Assembly (NCBI RefSeq): GCF_000423165.1
Contig: NZ_AUHL01000010.1
Location: forward strand, 1-47,093
Origin: Pseudidiomarina sediminum DSM 21906
Lineage (GTDB): Bacteria; Pseudomonadota; Gammaproteobacteria; Enterobacterales; Alteromonadaceae
DNA: 47,093 bases
Direction: 5' to 3'
Each line of letters opens with the position of its first letter. Within the stretch, counting starts at the first letter, position 1. The position numbers and the translations under genes were made by a program. The notes beneath the pieces are model-generated. The model saw nothing but the letters and a program-made list of their open reading frames with translations. It did no database searches and was not told the origin of the DNA. Of this stretch, positions 32,595 to 43,192 are shown piece by piece.

Positions 32595-33632
32595 TTACAG
32601 CGCTGCGCGTTGCTGTTTTTTCTTCACTGGGTTAAAGATTTCATGTTGGATGCGCAACAGGTTTTCATCCAGTGGATGTTTCTTTTCCCAAGTCTCACGT
32701 AACGGCACTGCAACACAGGCGTTTTGGCTTTTTGCTGCCATTACGCGGTGCGCTCCAGCGAGGATCAATTCGACCGCATGCACCCCGAGTTCAGAGGCAA
32801 GAATTCGGTCAGCAGGAGCCGGCGGACCGCCACGCTGAATGTGACCGAGTAAACAAGGACGACAGGGCAAGTGATACTCTGCTTCGAGTTGCTCGGAAAG
32901 CGCAACTGCGCCACCAGGCCATTGGTGCTCACTGAGCACCATGACATAGCTGCCTTCGCCGCGAATTTCTTGCACGCGTTTAATGTGTTTGACCAAGGCA
33001 CTGATGGTGAGTGCTTTTTCTTTTTGTAACTCAGGTAGAATCATCCGTTCGGCGCCGGAAGACATGGCACTACAAAGACCGATAAAGCCAGCGTCGCGTC
33101 CCATCACTTCGACAATAAAGACACGGTCCATGGCATCTGCGGTGTCACGAATTTTATCGAGGGCATCCATGGCAATGGCGACAGCGGTCGCATAACCAAT
33201 GGTTTGGTCGGTACCATAAACATCGTTATCAATGGTGCCGGGAACGCCAATAATCTGGCCTTGCCAATGATTCGCAAGGTGGTCAGCACCGCGGAACGAG
33301 CCGTCGCCACCAATAACAATCAACGCATCAATATTTAGCGAATCAAGATTTTTGGCCGCGAGCTGTGCGGCTTCAACTTCTTTAAAGCGGCGGCAACGCG
33401 CGCTTTTAATGATGGTGCCGGAATATTGCAAAATATGGAGGACGTCTTTCGCCTGCATCGGCACAGCGTCGTTGTCGAGGAGCCCTTGATAGCCATGGCG
33501 AAACGCGATGGTTTCAATGCCATAGTGCTCGGCGGCTAGGACCACCGCGCGTAAAGCTGCATTCATGCCGGGTGCATCACCACCACTGGTGAGCACGCCA
33601 ATCCGTTTTATTGTTTTTTGACTCGTCGACAC
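32595..33632 (-). CDS. pfkA: ATP-dependent 6-phosphofructokinase
   Basis: The 345-residue product has the PfkA signatures: GVLTSGGDAPGMNAALR, IGGDGSFRGA, PGTIDNDVYGTDQTIGY and EVMGRDAGFI, and the CLLGHIQRGG motif near the C-terminus. Glycine in GGDGS (not GGDDT) points to ATP and not pyrophosphate as donor. It phosphorylates fructose 6-phosphate in glycolysis. The open frame extends upstream to 33824, but the GTG at 33632, with GGAG ten bases ahead and the first beta-strand directly behind, is the natural start. The gene is somewhat longer at the C-terminus than the 320-residue E. coli enzyme. It has its own terminator and is divergent from the Ldh-type dehydrogenase gene. Confidence 0.94.
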   Translation of the reverse strand: MSTSQKTIKRIGVLTSGGDAPGMNAALRAVVLAAEHYGIETIAFRHGYQGLLDNDAVPMQAKDVLHILQYSGTIIKSARCRRFKEVEAAQLAAKNLDSLNIDALIVIGGDGSFRGADHLANHWQGQIIGVPGTIDNDVYGTDQTIGYATAVAIAMDALDKIRDTADAMDRVFIVEVMGRDAGFIGLCSAMSSGAERMILPELQKEKALTISALVKHIKRVQEIRGEGSYVMVLSEHQWPGGAVALSEQLEAEYHLPCRPCLLGHIQRGGPPAPADRILASELGVHAVELILAGAHRVMAAKSQNACVAVPLRETWEKKHPLDENLLRIQHEIFNPVKKKQQRAAL

Positions 33633-33707
33633 CGATCGCTTACTCCTCTGCGTTGTCTGTAGGTGTTTATTTGGTAAGCTTATCGAACTCTTCACGAATG
33701 ACAAGCG

Positions 33708-34772
33708 ATGGAACCTATGAGCAGTGAAAAAAAACCGCAAGCGCAAACGATGATCGACTGGGCCTGCCAATGTTTGCAACAACAAGGTGCCGCACCTGAG
33801 ATTGCGCAAGCCATGGCAGAGCATTTGGTGGCGGGCGACTTACTCGGTTTTCGTACCCATGGTCTGTTGCGGTTACGCTATAACCTGCAAGCATTGCAGC
33901 GCGGCACTACGACCCCGACTGGCTCCTATCAGGTCGTGTCGCAGCGCGCGGCGGTGGCGCTTTGGGACGCGCAACTATTGTCGGGGTTATTCGTGTTACC
34001 ACAGGCGGTGGCACAAGCCATCACCATGGCGCGTACTTATGGTACTGGTACCATTGTGGTCAAACGTGCGCAGCATGTTGCTGCATTGGCGGTTTACCTT
34101 GAACAGGCAACTGCTGCTGGTATGTTGGTGCAAATGATGTGTAGCACCCCTGCACAACAAGTGGTGGCGCCTTTTGGTGCAAAATCCGCTTGCTTTTCAC
34201 CGAACCCGTTTGCGATTGGCGTGCCAACGACCACGACACCCGTGCTGTTGGATATGAGTCTGTCGATGACCGCGGCGGGCAAGGTACGCACGGCACTTGC
34301 CGAGCAACGTCAGTTGCCGTATCCGGCCCTGATTACCGCTGAGGGAGACTATAGCTGTGATCCGAAAACCTTTGTCGCTGAGCCTCCAAGCGTATTGGCT
34401 AGTCTCGGCGGCGCGCAGCTAGGCTATAAAGGTACGGGGTTAAATCTGTTTAGCGAACTGTGGACGTTAGCCTTGAGTGATTACGGTCGTGCTGAAGCAG
34501 ATCCAGCGGATGGTGATGCGAATACCGTATGGATACAAGTGGTCGATCCGACGGCATTTGCAGCTGAAGGACAGTTTGCCCAACAGGCGCAGCAGTTGGT
34601 TGAGGCCGTCAAAGCCTGTCAGCCGATTGACCCGAATCAGCCGGTACGTGTGCCAGGTGAGGGTGCCCTAGCGTTACGTGAACGCCAGTTACAAGAGGGC
34701 ATCACTTACAGTGCCGCCACATGGCGGCAACTGCAGTGGTGTGAGGAGTTTTGTGGTGTCGCCTTGCCTTAA
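33708..34772 (+). CDS. Type-2 malate/L-lactate dehydrogenase family oxidoreductase
   Basis: A 354-residue NAD(P)-dependent enzyme of the Ldh2 family, which is unrelated in fold to normal lactate dehydrogenases. Signatures are THGLLRLRYN at about residue 52, VKRAQHVAALAVYLEQA with the catalytic histidine, SPNPFAIGVPT, LLDMSLS and GYKGTGLNL. Members act on malate, lactate, ureidoglycolate, sulfolactate or delta1-piperideine/pyrroline carboxylates; the substrate here cannot be told. A second ATG four codons in is possible. The gene is convergent with pdxH, with only three bases between their stops. Confidence 0.85.
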   Translation: MEPMSSEKKPQAQTMIDWACQCLQQQGAAPEIAQAMAEHLVAGDLLGFRTHGLLRLRYNLQALQRGTTTPTGSYQVVSQRAAVALWDAQLLSGLFVLPQAVAQAITMARTYGTGTIVVKRAQHVAALAVYLEQATAAGMLVQMMCSTPAQQVVAPFGAKSACFSPNPFAIGVPTTTTPVLLDMSLSMTAAGKVRTALAEQRQLPYPALITAEGDYSCDPKTFVAEPPSVLASLGGAQLGYKGTGLNLFSELWTLALSDYGRAEADPADGDANTVWIQVVDPTAFAAEGQFAQQAQQLVEAVKACQPIDPNQPVRVPGEGALALRERQLQEGITYSAATWRQLQWCEEFCGVALP

Positions 34773-34775
34773 CGA

Positions 34776-35417
34776 TTAAGGTTGCAGGCGTTCAATGTGC
34801 CAACTACCGTCAGCTTGCAGGCGGTAGACAAAGCGGTCATGTAAGCGGTATTTACCACCTTGCCAGAACTCAAAAAATGAGGGCAGGATACGATACCCAC
34901 CCCAACTCTCAGGCATCGGGATTTCTTGCCCTTGATAACGCTCCGTGAGTTCATGATAGCGTGCTTCTAAGTCATCGCGTGATGTAATGGGTTGGCTTTG
35001 CGCAGAAGCGAGCGCACCGAGTTGACTTTCACGTGGACGACTGTGGAAGTAGGCTTCGCTGGTTGCACGGTCGACTTTTTCAATGCGCCCTTCAATACGA
35101 ATTTGCTGCTCAAGAGGTAACCAAGCAAAGTGCATGGCGACCTGGGGGTTTGCTGCAATGTCTGCGCCTTTATCACTGGTGTAATTGGTGAAGAAGACAA
35201 AGCCCTCGGCATCGAAGTCTTTGAGCAACACAATACGCTGATGTGGTTGCCCTTGTGCATTTGCTGTTGCCAGCGTAAATGCTGTGGGATCAGCGAGGGC
35301 TGCGCTTTCTTTTGCTGCACAGAACCACTGCTCAAATTGAACCAATGGATCGGCAACTAAAGTATCGCGACGCAGTTGTGCGCGCTCATAATCTCGACGT
35401 TCGTCATGCAACTTCAT
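34776..35417 (-). CDS. pdxH: Pyridoxamine/pyridoxine 5'-phosphate oxidase
   Basis: A 213-residue FMN enzyme of the usual PdxH size. The N-terminus has LRRDTLVADPLVQFEQWF; FMN-binding QRIVLLKDFDAEGFVFFTNY and the C-terminal WGGYRILPSFFEFWQGGKYRLHDR are near-perfect family motifs. It makes pyridoxal 5'-phosphate, the cofactor used by SpeA nearby, though no operon links them. It is preceded by AGAGG on the minus strand and is 23 bases after the exported amidohydrolase gene, so it may be transcribed together with it. Confidence 0.96.
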   Translation of the reverse strand: MKLHDERRDYERAQLRRDTLVADPLVQFEQWFCAAKESAALADPTAFTLATANAQGQPHQRIVLLKDFDAEGFVFFTNYTSDKGADIAANPQVAMHFAWLPLEQQIRIEGRIEKVDRATSEAYFHSRPRESQLGALASAQSQPITSRDDLEARYHELTERYQGQEIPMPESWGGYRILPSFFEFWQGGKYRLHDRFVYRLQADGSWHIERLQP

Positions 35418-35440
35418 TCGGTAACCTCTTTACTAGCGGA

Positions 35441-37120
35441 TTAATCGCGTTGATATACAGATTTTCCTGCAACGTAGGTTGCGAGAATATCAGCTTGCCA
35501 TAGTTTATCGCTAGACACGGCAAAAGGATCTTGATCAAGCACAATAAAATCAGCCCATTTCCCTGGTTCTAGCGAACCGAGCACTTGTTCTTGCCCAGCT
35601 GCATAGGCCGCATCTAGAGTGAAGGCGCGTAGGGCTTGCTCAAGTGTCATCGATTCATGGGCGTACCAACCGCCTTCAGGCTGATTACCGCGGTCTTGAC
35701 GGGTAACCGCCGCGTGAACACCTAAAAATGGGTTCGATAGCTCTACCGGGAAGTCTGAACCAGCGGCCAGAATCGTGCCTTGTTGCAAGAAGGTTTGCCA
35801 AGCATAGGCGCCTTGCATACGTGCTTTACCGATGCGATCTTCTGCCATGTTTTTATCTGAAGTGGCATGGGTCGGTTGCATTGAAGCAATAATGTTGAGC
35901 TCTTTAAAGCGTGGAATGTCATCTGGGTGAACAATTTGTGCATGCTCGACGCGATGGCGTAAGTTGCGCCCACCAAGAGTCGCGAAGGTTTGCTCAAACG
36001 TGTCCAGCGCAATGCGGTTGGCACGGTCACCGATGGCGTGAATATTGACTTGGAAGCCATGGCCAATAATGGCCTGATACAAACGTTCGATTTCGTCCGG
36101 TTGCGTCACCAATAAACCGTGATTGTGTGGATCATCGCTATAAGGTTCAAGCATGGCCGCGCCGCGGCTACCCAGCGCCCCATCGGTAAAGACTTTGACA
36201 CTGCGTACGGCTAATACATCATCTGCTGTGGTTTGAGGTCCTTCAGCCAAGAGTGCCGGTAAGTTTGGATCGGCTGCGCTAAGCATCACATATACGCGAA
36301 CAGGCATTTGTTGTTCGGCGGCCATTTGTTGATACACCTGCAATGTCTTGGTGCCGACGCCAGCGTCATGGACACTGGTGATCCCCTCTGAAACAAGGTG
36401 CTCAAAAGCTGCGGTTAACGCCTGACGACGCGACGCCTGGCTAGTTGCCGGCAGTTTGCTTTCGACTAAGGCCATCGCATTATCAATCAACACACCGGTT
36501 GGATTGCCGTCTTTGTCGCGAATAATTTCACCACCTTCAGGGCTGACCGTATCTTTACTAATACCGGCTAGTTCGAGTGCTTTCGAGTTCGCCCAGCCAG
36601 CGTGGCCATCGACTCGTGATAACCAGACCGGACGATCGCTGACGTATTCATCGAGACTTGCAGCGGTAGGGTATTGCTTTACGTCCCAGTTTTCTTGGTT
36701 CCAGCCGCGTCCAACAATCCAGTCTTTGGGTTCTGACTTGGCAAAAGCAACCACTTGGGCAACAGCCTCTTGCTCGGAACCCGCATCGCGGACATCCACT
36801 TGCACAAGGTTTTCACCTAGGCCAAGCATGTGCCCATGTGCATCTATAATACCTGGCAGGACGGTTTTACCGGCAAAGTCGACGTGTTGTTCCGCTGGAA
36901 TGGCGTAAATCGCCAACAGATCATCTGGGTGTCCAACCGCAGCGATTTTTCCATCGCGAACAACCATCGCGGAAAAGGTGTGGAGTTTGGCACTATTTCC
37001 AGGTTCTCCGGTCAGGGTATACCCCTTTAAATTGTGGAAATAGTGTGTTTTTGCGTGTGCGGGTTGAAAACTAAGCAAGAAACCAACCACCGAAACCAAC
37101 ATAATTGCAACACTTTTCAT
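35441..37120 (-). CDS. Exported amidohydrolase (Amidohydro_3, YtcJ-like)
   Basis: A 559-residue protein with a signal peptide (MKSVAIMLVSVVGFLLS, cleavage near AHA). The metal-binding HGH (residues 95-97) stands in PGIIDAHGHMLGLG; FTDGALGSRGAAM, HAIGDRANRIALD, HRVEHAQI and GSDFPVE follow, and the C-terminal LGSLEPGKWADFIVLD closes the composite beta-sandwich. This is the YtcJ/NfdA-like group, which acts on amides or formylated amines; the substrate is unknown. Its ATG lies 156 bases from the divergent response-regulator gene (start 37295), with CAAGGGAA upstream as ribosome binding site. Confidence 0.88.
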   Translation of the reverse strand: MKSVAIMLVSVVGFLLSFQPAHAKTHYFHNLKGYTLTGEPGNSAKLHTFSAMVVRDGKIAAVGHPDDLLAIYAIPAEQHVDFAGKTVLPGIIDAHGHMLGLGENLVQVDVRDAGSEQEAVAQVVAFAKSEPKDWIVGRGWNQENWDVKQYPTAASLDEYVSDRPVWLSRVDGHAGWANSKALELAGISKDTVSPEGGEIIRDKDGNPTGVLIDNAMALVESKLPATSQASRRQALTAAFEHLVSEGITSVHDAGVGTKTLQVYQQMAAEQQMPVRVYVMLSAADPNLPALLAEGPQTTADDVLAVRSVKVFTDGALGSRGAAMLEPYSDDPHNHGLLVTQPDEIERLYQAIIGHGFQVNIHAIGDRANRIALDTFEQTFATLGGRNLRHRVEHAQIVHPDDIPRFKELNIIASMQPTHATSDKNMAEDRIGKARMQGAYAWQTFLQQGTILAAGSDFPVELSNPFLGVHAAVTRQDRGNQPEGGWYAHESMTLEQALRAFTLDAAYAAGQEQVLGSLEPGKWADFIVLDQDPFAVSSDKLWQADILATYVAGKSVYQRD

Positions 37121-37212
37121 GGCTTTCCCTTGAGATTGTCTATACTAATAAACGTATTCTGAATTTAATTTTTTATTTGTTATCAATAAAAAAACGAAGT
37201 TGTTTCAAAAAG

Positions 37213-37231
37213 TTTTACATTGCGTGTAAAA
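37213..37231. promoter_or_regulatory. Inverted repeat in front of the response regulator
   Basis: TTTTACA (37213-37219) and TGTAAAA (37225-37231) are 7-bp reverse complements five bases apart in the AT-rich region shared by the amidohydrolase and response-regulator genes. It is a plausible operator for either. Confidence 0.4.
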
Positions 37232-37294
37232 TGCTTGGAGAAACATTAATAAAAAGACTGTTATTCCATCAGTAACTTGACTGAGCAGGCAGCT

Positions 37295-37921
37295 ATGAAA
37301 ATTTTACTTATCGATTCACAATTTTTTACTCGCGCAGGATTAATTCACCTGTGTACGAGTTACTCTTCAGAACTTTCGATTTATGAAGCGCCTAGCTTTG
37401 AACTCGCTACTGAATATTTGCAGCACGACAACCAGTATAATTTAATTTTTCTAGATATGGATTTACCCGACGCAGAAATACGACCGTCCCTCGCGTTAAT
37501 TAAAAAACATGCACCGACAGCGCATGTGGTTTTATTTTGTTGGTCGCGGCCGATGTCGGAAGTTCGACAAGCGATGGCTTCAGGGGTACGCAGCTATCTC
37601 CCGAAAGATTCGAGTGCTGAAGACGCTAAAATTGCTATTCGAACCTTACTTAAAAATGACCGCTACTTGCCTGACGAATCACGACTTACCGATATTTCAC
37701 CACGCATTCCCCAAGCCGAAAACTTTCTCTCACCGCGTCAACTTGAAATCATGCAACTTTTAGCGCAAGGTTTGTCCAACAAAGAAATCGCGACCATATT
37801 GGGGATCACAGAAGGCACCATTCGGGTGCATTTGTCGACCATTTTCAAAGCGATTAAAGTATCGAACCGTACCGAAGCAACCTTATGGTACTTATTAAGA
37901 CAGAAACGTTTGGTGAGTTAA
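37295..37921 (+). CDS. Orphan LuxR/NarL-type response regulator
   Basis: A 208-residue protein with an N-terminal receiver domain and a C-terminal LuxR helix-turn-helix (LSPRQLEIMQLLAQGLSNKEIATILGIT, then EGTIRVHLSTIF). The phosphoacceptor aspartate stands in LIFLDMDLPD and the lysine in YLPKDSS. The first acidic pair is reduced to one aspartate (LLIDSQ, where most have two), which may weaken magnesium binding. No histidine kinase is in the window. The ATG at 37295 is preferred to a TTG at 37277, because AGG precedes it and the domain starts there. It is one base ahead of a DUF1285 gene. Confidence 0.85.
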   Translation: MKILLIDSQFFTRAGLIHLCTSYSSELSIYEAPSFELATEYLQHDNQYNLIFLDMDLPDAEIRPSLALIKKHAPTAHVVLFCWSRPMSEVRQAMASGVRSYLPKDSSAEDAKIAIRTLLKNDRYLPDESRLTDISPRIPQAENFLSPRQLEIMQLLAQGLSNKEIATILGITEGTIRVHLSTIFKAIKVSNRTEATLWYLLRQKRLVS

Positions 37922-37922
37922 G

Positions 37923-38441
37923 ATGGATTTAAAGCAGCTTCTACATTCTTTAGAACTGCATCAACACGCTCCTACGGAGCAATGGAACCCTCCTTATTGT
38001 GGTGAAATACCACTGACAATTACAGCTGATGGTCAGTGGCATTATCAAGGCTCACCGATCACGCGCCCGGCACTAGTTAAACTCTTTGCTTCGGTGTTGG
38101 TGCGAGAAGACGCTGACTATTACCTCATTACCCCAGCGGAAAAGGTGAAAATCACCGTGGTCGATGCCCCGCTGCTCATTACAGCTTGGCGTGCCCTTGA
38201 AAGCGCCGATGGCGCCGTGCTGCAAGTGACCACCAATGTTGATAGTCAGTACCCACTTAGTGCGCGTTATCCGCTGCTGGTCGAGAACGACGTGCCTTAT
38301 GTGGTGCTTGATCACGGGCTAACGGCAAAAGTCCATCGTAATGTTTACTATCAATGGGTGGAGCTGGCGGAACATGATCCTGCAACAGGAGAGGTCTTTC
38401 TTGTGAGTGCTGGTCACCGCTTTGTTTTGGGACAGAGTTAA
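37923..38441 (+). CDS. DUF1285 family protein
   Basis: A 172-residue soluble protein. The family motifs are visible: WNPPYCGEIPLTITADGQWHYQGSPI near residue 22, then a RPALVKLFASVL segment and a DADYYLITPAEKVKI strand. The structure of a relative is known as a two-lobed beta-rich fold, but the function is not established. It starts one base after the response-regulator stop and is 76 bases before nadE, so the three may be transcribed together. Confidence 0.85.
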   Translation: MDLKQLLHSLELHQHAPTEQWNPPYCGEIPLTITADGQWHYQGSPITRPALVKLFASVLVREDADYYLITPAEKVKITVVDAPLLITAWRALESADGAVLQVTTNVDSQYPLSARYPLLVENDVPYVVLDHGLTAKVHRNVYYQWVELAEHDPATGEVFLVSAGHRFVLGQS

Positions 38442-38517
38442 GCCACCGCATTTGCTCGCTGCACACGGCTGCTATATCATGCGCAGCTTAGTCTAAGTGC
38501 AAAGGTAAACACACTTT

Positions 38518-40542
<2,025 letters not shown>

Positions 40543-40552
40543 ATGGTATTAC

Positions 40553-41308
40553 TTAATCAAGATAGCGGCTTTGCGGGAAGTTAGTTTGTAACGTCGCTCG
40601 CGCATCATCGCGCAGTTCATTTAATCCCAATGCATCATAACTATCCATCATAATTGCCAACGCTCGTTCGGCTTCTGGTACATCCGGGTAGTGTTCCAAA
40701 ATGTACTTACCACGGTTGGCGGCTGCTAACCAAGCTTCACGTTTAACGTAATAGTCAGCGACCGATAAGTCGTATTTCGCTAGGCGGCTTTTGATCGCAA
40801 CCATGCGCTGCTTCGCATCACTGGCGTAGCGAGACTCTGGGAAACGACGTAACAAGGCACCGAAATCTTTGAATGCTTCTTCAGCGTGACTTGGATCACG
40901 ATCTGAGCGGTCAATACCAACCCATTCTTGCAACGTGTTTGAGTCTGAACGTTCGTTGATGAGACCACGCATATACATCACGTAATCTAAATTGGGGTGG
41001 TTTGGGTTAAGTTGCATGAAACGATCAACTTCTGCCAATGCCTTATCGAGGTCACCGATTTTGTAATTGACATAAATTTGGTCCATCTGCACTTGGTGTG
41101 CGTACGGGCCAAACGGATAACGCATGGCATGTTGGCGCAAAATACGTTGAGCGTTGGTGAAGTTACCTGCGGCAATATTGCCTTGAGCCTGTTCATAAAG
41201 CAGAGCAGCATCATTAAGTACTGCTGAACTGAGTTCTTCATCGGATGAGCTCGAGCACGCAGTAAGCATGACTGAGAGCGCTAACAGCAAACTAATACGC
41301 AATTTCAT
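40553..41308 (-). CDS. bamD: Outer-membrane assembly lipoprotein BamD
   Basis: A 251-residue lipoprotein with signal MKLRISLLLALSVMLTAC; the lipobox LTAC gives the lipidated cysteine. The mature part is made of TPR-like repeats (LLYEQAQGNIAAGNFTNAQRIL, AHQVQMDQIYVNYKIGDLDKALAEVDRF, FPESRYASDAKQRM), as in BamD/ComL, which together with BamA inserts beta-barrel proteins. The open frame extends upstream to 41395, but the ATG at 41308 opens the lipoprotein signal. It is divergent from rluD, the usual arrangement in gammaproteobacteria. Confidence 0.94.
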   Translation of the reverse strand: MKLRISLLLALSVMLTACSSSSDEELSSAVLNDAALLYEQAQGNIAAGNFTNAQRILRQHAMRYPFGPYAHQVQMDQIYVNYKIGDLDKALAEVDRFMQLNPNHPNLDYVMYMRGLINERSDSNTLQEWVGIDRSDRDPSHAEEAFKDFGALLRRFPESRYASDAKQRMVAIKSRLAKYDLSVADYYVKREAWLAAANRGKYILEHYPDVPEAERALAIMMDSYDALGLNELRDDARATLQTNFPQSRYLD

Positions 41309-41439
41309 AAGCAGTCGTTCTGATCTCTGTTGATTTAATTTTTGGTGCAAAGCGTTCCAAACAGGTACACTTATCACTTCGATAGTTGCATGCATTCTAG
41401 CGCAGCATTAACTGCTTTCACAGGTCCATTATTTATTTT

Positions 41440-42411
41440 ATGAGTGAACATATTGAATTAACTGAAACGGTCCCGGATTCTTGCAATGGCAAACGCTTGG
41501 ACCAAGCACTCGCTGAGTTGTTCCCTGATTATTCGCGCTCGCGTTTAAAAACGTGGATTACCGATGGTGGCGTGAGTGTTGACGGCAACGTCTGCAACAA
41601 GCCTCGCGAAAAAGTTATCAGTGGTATGGTAATTGAAATTGCTGTCGAAATTGCCGAAGAGAAGCGCTTTCAGGCGCAAGCGATTGAGCTCAATATTGTT
41701 TACGAAGACGATGATATTTTGGTGATTAACAAGCCTGCGGGTTTAGTCGTCCACCCTGGCGCAGGAACGCCGGACGGCACTTTGCTGAACGCCTTGTTGC
41801 ATCACTGTCCGGCCATCGACCAAGTGCCACGAGCCGGCATTGTTCATCGCCTAGATAAAGATACCACGGGCCTGATGGTGGTTGCTAAAACCTTACCGGC
41901 GCAAACGCATCTCGTGGCGGCAATGCAAGAACGGGAAATCACGCGTGAATATGAAGCTGTGTGTAACGGCCCAATGACCGCTGGAGGTCATATTGACGAG
42001 CCGATTGGTCGCCATCCAACGAAGCGTACCCACATGGCCGTCGTTGCCATTGGGAAACCTGCGGTGACCCATTATCGTGTGGCAGAACGGTTCCGCAATC
42101 ACACCCATTTGCGCCTCCGCTTAGAAACTGGGCGTACGCACCAGATTCGTGTGCATATGGCTTATTTACGTCATCCGTTGGTTGGCGATATTACCTATGG
42201 TGGACGTCCACGACCGCCACAAGGGGCCAGCCAAGAGTTATTGGACTACCTACGTCAGTTTAAGCGTCAGGCATTGCACGCGGCACGTTTGTCGTTGCAT
42301 CACCCAATCACCGGCGAGTGGATGAGTTGGGACGCGCCGACGCCTCCTGACTTTGTCACCTTACTCGAGCTTTTACGTGCCGATCGTAAAGCCCACCCCA
42401 ATGACGACTAA
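41440..42411 (+). CDS. rluD: 23S rRNA pseudouridine(1911/1915/1917) synthase
   Basis: A 323-residue protein with an N-terminal S4 RNA-binding domain (RLDQALAELFPDYSRSRLKTWI) and a RluA-family catalytic domain with HRLDKDTTGLMV (D139 catalytic) and LETGRTHQIRVHM. Length and motifs match RluD, which modifies helix 69 of 23S rRNA and helps ribosome assembly. It is followed by pgeF with an eleven-base overlap, the normal order in this bacterial group. Confidence 0.95.
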   Translation: MSEHIELTETVPDSCNGKRLDQALAELFPDYSRSRLKTWITDGGVSVDGNVCNKPREKVISGMVIEIAVEIAEEKRFQAQAIELNIVYEDDDILVINKPAGLVVHPGAGTPDGTLLNALLHHCPAIDQVPRAGIVHRLDKDTTGLMVVAKTLPAQTHLVAAMQEREITREYEAVCNGPMTAGGHIDEPIGRHPTKRTHMAVVAIGKPAVTHYRVAERFRNHTHLRLRLETGRTHQIRVHMAYLRHPLVGDITYGGRPRPPQGASQELLDYLRQFKRQALHAARLSLHHPITGEWMSWDAPTPPDFVTLLELLRADRKAHPNDD

Positions 42412-43114
42412 AAGCTATGCTTATGAACCTCAGTGGCAATTACCGCCTGGGGTTCGTGCTTGCGTTACGACGGTGACAGCGCCAGGAAATGTGGCCAGTC
42501 ATGTTGGTGATGATCCGGCTACGGTGCTCCGCCATCGTCGTGAACTCCAGCGTGCGCTTGAACTTCCACAACAACCCAAATGGTTAGCTCAGTACCACAG
42601 CACGGCAGTAGTTAAGGCTGAGACTGTTGCGATGGGCGCGCCTGCCGATGCTATTTGGACGCTGCAGCCGCGCGGGATCTGTGCCGTACTTACCGCCGAT
42701 TGTTTGCCGATTTTACTGGCCAGCAACGATGGCGAAGTGATCGCTGCAGTGCATGCTGGCTGGCGCGGTTTGGCACATGGCATTGTGGCGGCAACTGTGG
42801 CGCAATTGCCAGTGCCCGCGCAGCACTTATCGGCTTATATTGGTCCGGCAATCAGCCAACCTCATTTTGAAGTCGGCGACGAAGTACGCGCCGCCTTTGT
42901 GTCGCAAGGGCTCGTTGACACCATGAGTTTCGCGCCACACAAACCTGGTAAGTGGCTGGGGAACTTAGCCTTGCTGGCAGAACGCACGTTGCGTCAAAGT
43001 GGCGTCACGAATGTCACCCAAAGCGGTCTATGTACTTACAGTGACGATCGTTTTTATTCTTATCGTCGCCAACCACAGTGCGGCAGAATCGCAAGCTTGA
43101 TTTGGAAAATTTAA
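42401..43114 (+). CDS. pgeF: Purine nucleoside phosphorylase-like / peptidoglycan editing factor (YfiH)
   Basis: A 237-residue protein of the DUF152/YfiH family: QYHSTAV near the N-terminus, TADCLPILL, AAVHAGWRGLAHGI with the metal-binding histidine, YIGPAISQPHFEVG and the C-terminal CTYSDDRFYSYRR. Family members have been described both as copper or zinc dependent polyphenol oxidase/purine nucleosidase-like enzymes and as PgeF, which removes mis-added L-Ser from the muropeptide precursor. The start at 42401 is used, inside the end of rluD, since the frame upstream of it only covers rluD. Confidence 0.92.
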   Translation: MTTKSYAYEPQWQLPPGVRACVTTVTAPGNVASHVGDDPATVLRHRRELQRALELPQQPKWLAQYHSTAVVKAETVAMGAPADAIWTLQPRGICAVLTADCLPILLASNDGEVIAAVHAGWRGLAHGIVAATVAQLPVPAQHLSAYIGPAISQPHFEVGDEVRAAFVSQGLVDTMSFAPHKPGKWLGNLALLAERTLRQSGVTNVTQSGLCTYSDDRFYSYRRQPQCGRIASLIWKI

Positions 43115-43123
43115 GTACTAACA

Positions 43124-43151
43124 CTTGAATCTGGCGATTTAATACCCACAT
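43124..43151 (+). promoter_or_regulatory. Sigma-32 heat-shock promoter of clpB
   Basis: CTTGAAT (43124-43130) and CCCACAT (43145-43151) are 14 bases apart, close to the sigma-32 consensus CTTGAAA-N13/17-CCCCATNT. It sits 42 bases before the clpB start, as expected for this heat-shock gene. Confidence 0.82.
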
Positions 43152-43192
43152 CCATGGCAAGGACATCAACGTATGGGTGAGGTATTTTTAAC

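Noticed and set aside
33633..33824. N-terminal extension of PfkA
   Set aside because: PFK homologues start at the first beta-strand; the GTG at 33632 with GGAG fits, and the extension overlaps the divergent dehydrogenase gene.
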